Assembly: GCA_963976695.1 (NCBI GenBank)
Contig: CAXBMB010000049.1
Coordinates: 1 to 26,585 of the forward strand
Direction of reading: 5' to 3'
DNA: 26,585 nt
Source of the DNA: CAXBMB01 sp963976695
GTDB lineage: Bacteria > Pseudomonadota > Alphaproteobacteria > Kiloniellales > DSM-21159
Shown: positions 22,935-26,585 of the stretch, in pieces
Position numbering within the stretch: the stretch's first letter is position 1
Layout: each line of letters begins with the position of its first letter
Translations under genes and position numbers: made by a program
The notes under the pieces: generated by a model
The model's input: the letters and a program-made list of their open reading frames with translations, nothing else
Database searches by the model: none
Told to the model about the DNA's origin: nothing

Positions 22935-23549
22935 ATGACTCAGGCCACCGACCGACAAGCGCCGATCGCCGCCCTGCCCTTCAAGGCGTTGTTCGACATC
23001 GATGCGCTGCTAACAAAAGTGGCGGAAACCCTGCGCAGCGAGGGGCGGTCGCTGGCGGGGGTGATCCAGGGGCGCAGCAAGGCGGCGCGTCACGTGGATA
23101 ACCTGGTGCTGCGCGATTTGGCCGACGGCGGCGAAAGTCGAATCCTGCAAGACCTGGGCAGCCAGTCGCAGGGCTGCCGGCTCAATCCCCAGGCGCTGGC
23201 GATCATCAGCGAAAACTTGATGCGGCAGTTGGAGCGGCGGCCCGATCTGCTGATCGTCAACCGCTTTGGCCGGGGCGAAGCCGAAGGCCATGGTCTGCGG
23301 CCGGTTATCGAAAAGGCCGTCACCTTGGAAGTGCCGGTTCTGGTGGCGGTGCGCGACGAGTATCGACCGGCCTGGGAAGCCTTCAGCCAGGGCGTGGCCA
23401 CCACATTGGTCGCCGAGCAGGATCCGGTTCTGGCCTGGGCCCGCGCCAACCTTTCCGCAACCGGCGCGGCCGGGAACGCGGCGGCGCGGCCAGCGGAAAA
23501 TCCCGCCGCCGCGCCTTCGATCAACTTGGCGGCGGGCGAACCAGGCTAG
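22935..23549 (+). CDS. DUF2478 domain-containing protein
   Basis: This 204-aa protein matches the DUF2478 pattern from memory: LTKVAETLRSEGRSLAGVIQ, SRILQDLGSQSQGCRLNPQA, LLIVNRFGRGEAEGHGLRPV and the ending VPVLVAVRDEYRPAWEAF. The family is often near molybdate-transport and nitrogen-metabolism genes; a nucleotide-binding fold has been suggested, but no Walker A motif is visible here. The last 35 residues are Ala/Pro/Asn-rich low complexity. ATG 22935 with GGAG 13-16 nt upstream was preferred over an ATG nine codons earlier. It is convergent with the SDR, with 9 bp between stops. Molecular function is unknown. Confidence 0.8.
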   Translation: MTQATDRQAPIAALPFKALFDIDALLTKVAETLRSEGRSLAGVIQGRSKAARHVDNLVLRDLADGGESRILQDLGSQSQGCRLNPQALAIISENLMRQLERRPDLLIVNRFGRGEAEGHGLRPVIEKAVTLEVPVLVAVRDEYRPAWEAFSQGVATTLVAEQDPVLAWARANLSATGAAGNAAARPAENPAAAPSINLAAGEPG

Positions 23550-23558
23550 GATCACAGG

Positions 23559-24371
23559 CTAGCGTCGCAGGTCGGGCAAGCCGATGCCGGTCGATTCGAA
23601 GCCGCCGTCAACCGACAGCGTCTGCCCGTTGATGTAGCTGGCTTGCGGGCTGCTGAGAAACCAAATGGCGTTGGCCAGCTCTTCCTCGGTGCCGTAGCGG
23701 TTGAGCGGGATGGTGTCGTGGTAGGCGGCGCGGATTTCCGGCGAGTGCACTTTTTTCGCCATGGCGGTGTCCACCGGACCCGGCGCGATGGCGTTGACCC
23801 GAATGCCCATGTTGCCCAGTTCGGCGGCCTGCTGCTTGGTCAGTTGGATAACCGCCGCCTTGCTGGTGCCGTAGGCCGTGCGCAGGGTGCTGGCGCGATG
23901 GCCGGAAATCGAGGCGATGTTGACCACCGCGCCGCCGCCGGTCTTTAGCATCAGCGGCGTGGCGGCCTGGGTGCACAGGAACGGGCCGGTGAGGTTGGTT
24001 GCCATCACCTCGTTCCAATCGGCCAGCGTGGTCTCCATGATCGGTTTGAAAATCGCGATGCCGGCATTGTTCACCAAGGCGTCCAGCCGGCCGAAAGCGG
24101 CGGTGATCTGGTCGATGGCGTCCTGCACCTGCTCCGCCTTGGAGACGTCGCAATGCAGCGCCAGCGCGCGGTTGCTGTCCAGCCCGGCCATGGCGGCGGT
24201 GAGATTTTGCCTGTTGTTGTCCAACAGCGCGACGCGCCAGCCTTCGGCGAGGAAACGTTTGGCGGCGGCCAAGCCCAGGCCGCGCGCGGCGCCGGTCACC
24301 AGGGCGACCTTGTCATGTTGATCTGTAATGGCTCTTCTCTGCTCAAATGGTGAAGACGACACTGCCCCCAT
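23559..24371 (-). CDS. Short-chain dehydrogenase/reductase (SDR), uncertain start
   Basis: This 270-aa SDR has VTGAARGLGLAAAKRF for cofactor binding, CDVSK, NNAGIAIF, and the catalytic Ser-Tyr-Lys in NIASISGHRA and AYGTSKAAV; it ends with SYINGQTLSVDGGFES. DNN after the second strand (ALLDNNRQ) has Asp at the position that usually favours NAD. Substrate unknown. The start is doubtful: ATG 24371 lies in the middle of a palindrome and has no ribosome binding site; GTG 24362 is alternative; an ATT at 24329, six nt after AGAAGAG, would give ITDQHDKVALVTG, the length most usual for the family. It is convergent with the DUF2478 gene. Confidence 0.88.
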   Translation of the reverse strand: MGAVSSSPFEQRRAITDQHDKVALVTGAARGLGLAAAKRFLAEGWRVALLDNNRQNLTAAMAGLDSNRALALHCDVSKAEQVQDAIDQITAAFGRLDALVNNAGIAIFKPIMETTLADWNEVMATNLTGPFLCTQAATPLMLKTGGGAVVNIASISGHRASTLRTAYGTSKAAVIQLTKQQAAELGNMGIRVNAIAPGPVDTAMAKKVHSPEIRAAYHDTIPLNRYGTEEELANAIWFLSSPQASYINGQTLSVDGGFESTGIGLPDLRR

Positions 24372-24379
24372 TGGGGGCA
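24363..24379. promoter_or_regulatory. 17-bp palindrome at the SDR start
   Basis: TGCCCCCATTGGGGGCA has 7-bp perfect arms around a 3-bp centre. It covers the annotated ATG, so if the gene starts at 24329 the palindrome would sit about 35-50 bp upstream, a normal operator place. Confidence 0.45.
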
Positions 24380-24443
24380 ACGGGCCAAGAGCATCGGCAG
24401 AAATTCACCGCGCGTCAATTGTTGCGTTGCAATGGCTGCTGCG

Positions 24444-24467
24444 AAAAAAGCCGCCTGGGCAAGGCAG
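24444..24467 (-). terminator. Intrinsic terminator after the sulfotransferase
   Basis: On the minus strand CTGCCT (24467-24462) pairs with AGGCGG (24456-24451) with one G-T pair and a 5-nt loop, then CTTTTTT (24450-24444). It lies about 50 bp after the sulfotransferase stop and before the SDR. Confidence 0.55.
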
Positions 24468-24515
24468 GAGATCGGTGTCTTCCCACCCGGTTAGAAGGCG
24501 CGGGTCGATCGCGCT

Positions 24516-25352
24516 TTAGAAACCTTTGGGGAGATAGCCGAAGCGCGCCATTTGCTCACGGTGCAGATCGACAATCCGGGCGACTTGCTGCTCGGTCAGA
24601 TTCTTGCGCCAGCCGCCGGTGCCGCCGCTGCGGAAAAAGGCCGTCGAGTGGTCGCTGCGTTCCTTAAAGCCCCCCCGTTCCTCCTGCTTCTTCATTTCCT
24701 TGAACGAGGAAAACCGAATGGCCTTGCTAATCCGCTCATCGCTGGGACTGACCCCCAGGAAACGGGTTACCTTGCGGAAGGTGTGCAGCGGCTTGGCCTT
24801 CATGTCCTCATAGCGCACCACGTGTAGCGACGGGTGCGGCATCTGAGTCCAGCTTTTGACGTGCTGGCTCCAGCCGTTGATGAACTCAACGACCGCCTGT
24901 TCGCTCGGCTTGGAATGGCCGCCTTCCCGGCTCATGGCGGCGATGGTCTTGTCGATGCTCAAGCCGAAGTGGTCGGCGAAGGAAAGGGTCACGTCCAGCG
25001 GGTTGCGCACCACGTAGATCGCGCCGGCCGTCACCTCCATGGTGATCAGCGGCGTGCCGCAGCTTTCGCCCATATAGGAGTGGGTTTTAACAAAGACCGA
25101 ATCGGGGAATGCCTGGGTGAAGCTCCGATGCACCTTTGGGCGCAGCTCCGCCAGATCCTCGAGGCTCAACTGATCTCCGGTCTTGCTGGTGAAGCGACGA
25201 TACCATCCGACCGCGGCGTCGCCGATGGTGAACTTGTCGATGTCATTGATCGGAATGGGTTTGTCGGGATCGCGCAGCATATTGTGCAGGAACGCGCGCA
25301 TCCAGGTATTGCCGGACTTGGGATAGGAAGCCAGCCAGATAATTGCTCCCAT
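24516..25352 (-). CDS. PAPS-dependent sulfotransferase domain protein
   Basis: This 278-aa cytoplasmic enzyme should transfer sulfate from PAPS to an unknown acceptor. The 5'-phosphosulfate loop is ASYPKSGNTWMRAFLHN (8-24), the 3'-phosphate motif is YVVRNPLDVTLSFADHFG (about 113-130), and RSGGTGGWRKNLTEQQ near 243-258 matches the conserved G-x-x-G-x-x-K of the family. VVRYEDMKAKPLHTFRKVTRFLG is the usual helix before it. Length is usual. ATG 25352 has AAGAAGGG 6-13 nt upstream. It sits alone between the porin and an SDR, with a terminator after it. No sulfate-activation genes are in the window. The acceptor could be a polysaccharide, lipid or small molecule; sequence does not say. Confidence 0.92.
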   Translation of the reverse strand: MGAIIWLASYPKSGNTWMRAFLHNMLRDPDKPIPINDIDKFTIGDAAVGWYRRFTSKTGDQLSLEDLAELRPKVHRSFTQAFPDSVFVKTHSYMGESCGTPLITMEVTAGAIYVVRNPLDVTLSFADHFGLSIDKTIAAMSREGGHSKPSEQAVVEFINGWSQHVKSWTQMPHPSLHVVRYEDMKAKPLHTFRKVTRFLGVSPSDERISKAIRFSSFKEMKKQEERGGFKERSDHSTAFFRSGGTGGWRKNLTEQQVARIVDLHREQMARFGYLPKGF

Positions 25353-25460
25353 GGGTGCCCTTCTTTTAGACCTGAATCGGGTGGATTTTACGCTGGAACC
25401 TAGGCAGCCGATCTTGGCGCGTCAAGGGGGCTGCGGTGTCGGCGCGCGGCAAAAACGGCA

Positions 25461-25491
25461 AAAGAAAAGGGCGAACCGAAGTTCGCCCTTT
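25461..25491 (-). terminator. Strong intrinsic terminator of the porin gene
   Basis: On the minus strand an 11-bp perfect stem AAAGGGCGAAC / GTTCGCCCTTT (25491-25466) closes on a TTCG tetraloop and is followed by TCTTTT. It lies about 27 bp after the porin stop and fits a highly expressed gene. Confidence 0.92.
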
Positions 25492-25517
25492 CCGTAGCGG
25501 AAACCGTTCTTCTGAGA

Positions 25518-26585
25518 TTAGAAGGACAGCTTGGTGCCCAGAGCCACGCCCCAGCCCTTGATATCGGTCGAAGCGCCAGCGGTTTCTTCCTTCATGTACT
25601 GGCCGGAGCCAACCACGGTGATACCCGGGGACAGCTTGTAGGACGCACCCAACTCATAGGTGTCACGCTTGTCTTCGTCCCCAGAGGCAACGAATTCGTT
25701 TTCGCCGCGCGCGTAGGTCAAAGAGACATTCCAGGGGCCGGTGCCGTACTGGACGCCAACGTCATAATACACCAGGGATTTGTTCCCCGCGCCGAAGCCT
25801 TCGACATCGGTATCGGAATAGGAGCCACCGACGGTGAAGCCGGCGAAGCCGACGTTGGCGCCGACTGCCCAGCCGCTTACGTCGTCATAACGACCCGGCG
25901 CGGTGGAATCGTCAGCTTGCAGCGCCGCGTTTTCATAGCCGGCGCTCAGAGCGATATCGACGGCATTGAAGGTCTGCGAATAATTGGCGCCCAAGGAGAC
26001 CACGTTGTCGTGCGCGCCGACATTGTTGTTGGTGTTCAGACCCAGGGTCTGGCGATCACCACCGCGGTTGTCGATGTTCGGCGTAAAGGAGGCGCCGAGC
26101 TGGAAGCCAGCCATACGGGGGGTGAAGTAGGTGATCTTGTTGGCGTCAGACGGCAGATTCAGATAGCCGGCGGTGGGCGCCGAATTGGTCGTCTGGAAGA
26201 TGAAGAAGTTCGGCGAGTTCAACCCCAGGCCGGCGGACGGCGCGGAGTAGGCCATCAGGTAAGCCGCGGAGTTCTCGGCGCCCAGGTTGACACGACCCCA
26301 GTTGCCGGACAGCCACATGTAGGTTTCGTCCATCTGGTCAGCCTGGCTGATGGCTTCGAGCTGAGCGTCGAAACCAACCTGCAGACCGTTGTCCAGCGTG
26401 GTGGAACCCTTGAAGTGGATTTCGCCTTCCTGACGAACGTTCACCGGGTTGTAGTCGTTCAGGTCGCCATTGGCGTTCAGGCCGGCGGCGTCATTGTCCT
26501 GAGAGACGTAGGACACGAAGTTCTCGTAGTAACCGCCGACGGACAGCTTGATTTTGCCGTCTTCAGCAGCGCTAGCAGCACCAGC
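25518..26585 (-). CDS. Outer-membrane porin (Porin_4-like), 5' end cut by the window edge
   Basis: This fragment of 355 residues runs off the right edge, so the start codon and most of the signal peptide are missing. At the edge it reads AGAASA then AEDGKIKLSVGGYYENF, an expected signal cleavage followed by the first beta strand. The rest alternates short amphipathic strands and acidic loops (GFDAQLEAIS, WGRVNLGAENSAAYLM, YDVGVQYGTGPWNVSLTYAR, YELGASYKLSPGITVVGSG) and ends in aromatic GVALGTKLSF, the terminal Phe needed for outer-membrane insertion. A GTG further in (26516) is only an internal Val, not the start. It forms a general diffusion channel, probably trimeric; the acidic surface loops suggest cation preference (inference). 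Strong terminator follows. Confidence 0.93.
   Translation of the reverse strand, partial: AGAASAAEDGKIKLSVGGYYENFVSYVSQDNDAAGLNANGDLNDYNPVNVRQEGEIHFKGSTTLDNGLQVGFDAQLEAISQADQMDETYMWLSGNWGRVNLGAENSAAYLMAYSAPSAGLGLNSPNFFIFQTTNSAPTAGYLNLPSDANKITYFTPRMAGFQLGASFTPNIDNRGGDRQTLGLNTNNNVGAHDNVVSLGANYSQTFNAVDIALSAGYENAALQADDSTAPGRYDDVSGWAVGANVGFAGFTVGGSYSDTDVEGFGAGNKSLVYYDVGVQYGTGPWNVSLTYARGENEFVASGDEDKRDTYELGASYKLSPGITVVGSGQYMKEETAGASTDIKGWGVALGTKLSF

Overview
The window looks like chromosome of a high-GC alphaproteobacterium, most likely of Rhodospirillales type. This rests on gene content and style: a VC_2705-type sodium:solute symporter with a DUF4212 small subunit, a DUF2478 protein, a short XRE regulator of the common alphaproteobacterial kind, and a Porin_4-like outer-membrane porin. 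No rRNA, tRNA, CRISPR array, insertion sequence or phage gene was recognised.

Layout. Positions 1-824 hold the first codons of a gene leaving the left edge and an unrecognised 228-aa protein, both on the minus strand. Positions 1015-3593 hold a plus-strand transport block: DUF4212 subunit, symporter with an EF-hand-like loop, then a terminator and a YggT-like membrane protein. Positions 3653-6999 run on the minus strand: an MFS transporter, a secreted protein with a molybdopterin-oxidoreductase-like fold, and a membrane histidine kinase whose start overlaps the end of that secreted protein. Positions 7146-12218 are a complete heterotetrameric sarcosine oxidase operon, soxB-soxD-soxA-soxG, on the minus strand. 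Divergent from it is a GlxA-type AraC regulator (12311-13270). The gap between them carries two direct repeats exactly 21 bp apart and a promoter that would start transcription at the regulator's own ATG. The regulator plus operon suggests inducible demethylation of sarcosine or a related N-methyl amino acid.

An SDR dehydrogenase (13296-14042) and a Tat-exported, orphan SBP_bac_5 solute-binding protein (14473-16050) face apart across a 430-bp gap with a dyad and a triple 12-bp repeat. Positions 16128-18822 form the least familiar part: an unrecognised 276-aa protein, possibly GNAT-like, behind two tandem paralogous proteins. Each paralog has a LysR-like N-terminal HTH joined to a PAS-like C-terminal domain instead of a LysR effector domain. 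An XRE regulator diverges from them at 19021.

The right part is metabolic: iron-containing alcohol dehydrogenase (19696-20850), acyl-CoA synthetase (21162-22814), DUF2478 protein (22935-23549), a second SDR (23559-24371), a sulfotransferase (24516-25352) and a porin cut by the right edge (25518-26585). The porin and the sulfotransferase each have a clear intrinsic terminator.

Most product calls rest on motifs read directly from the translations. No database search was possible, so subfamily and substrate assignments are inference. The most distinctive observations are the tandem HTH/PAS-like paralogs with their partner gene, the 21-bp-phased operator with a likely leaderless regulator mRNA, and the EF-hand loop in the symporter.
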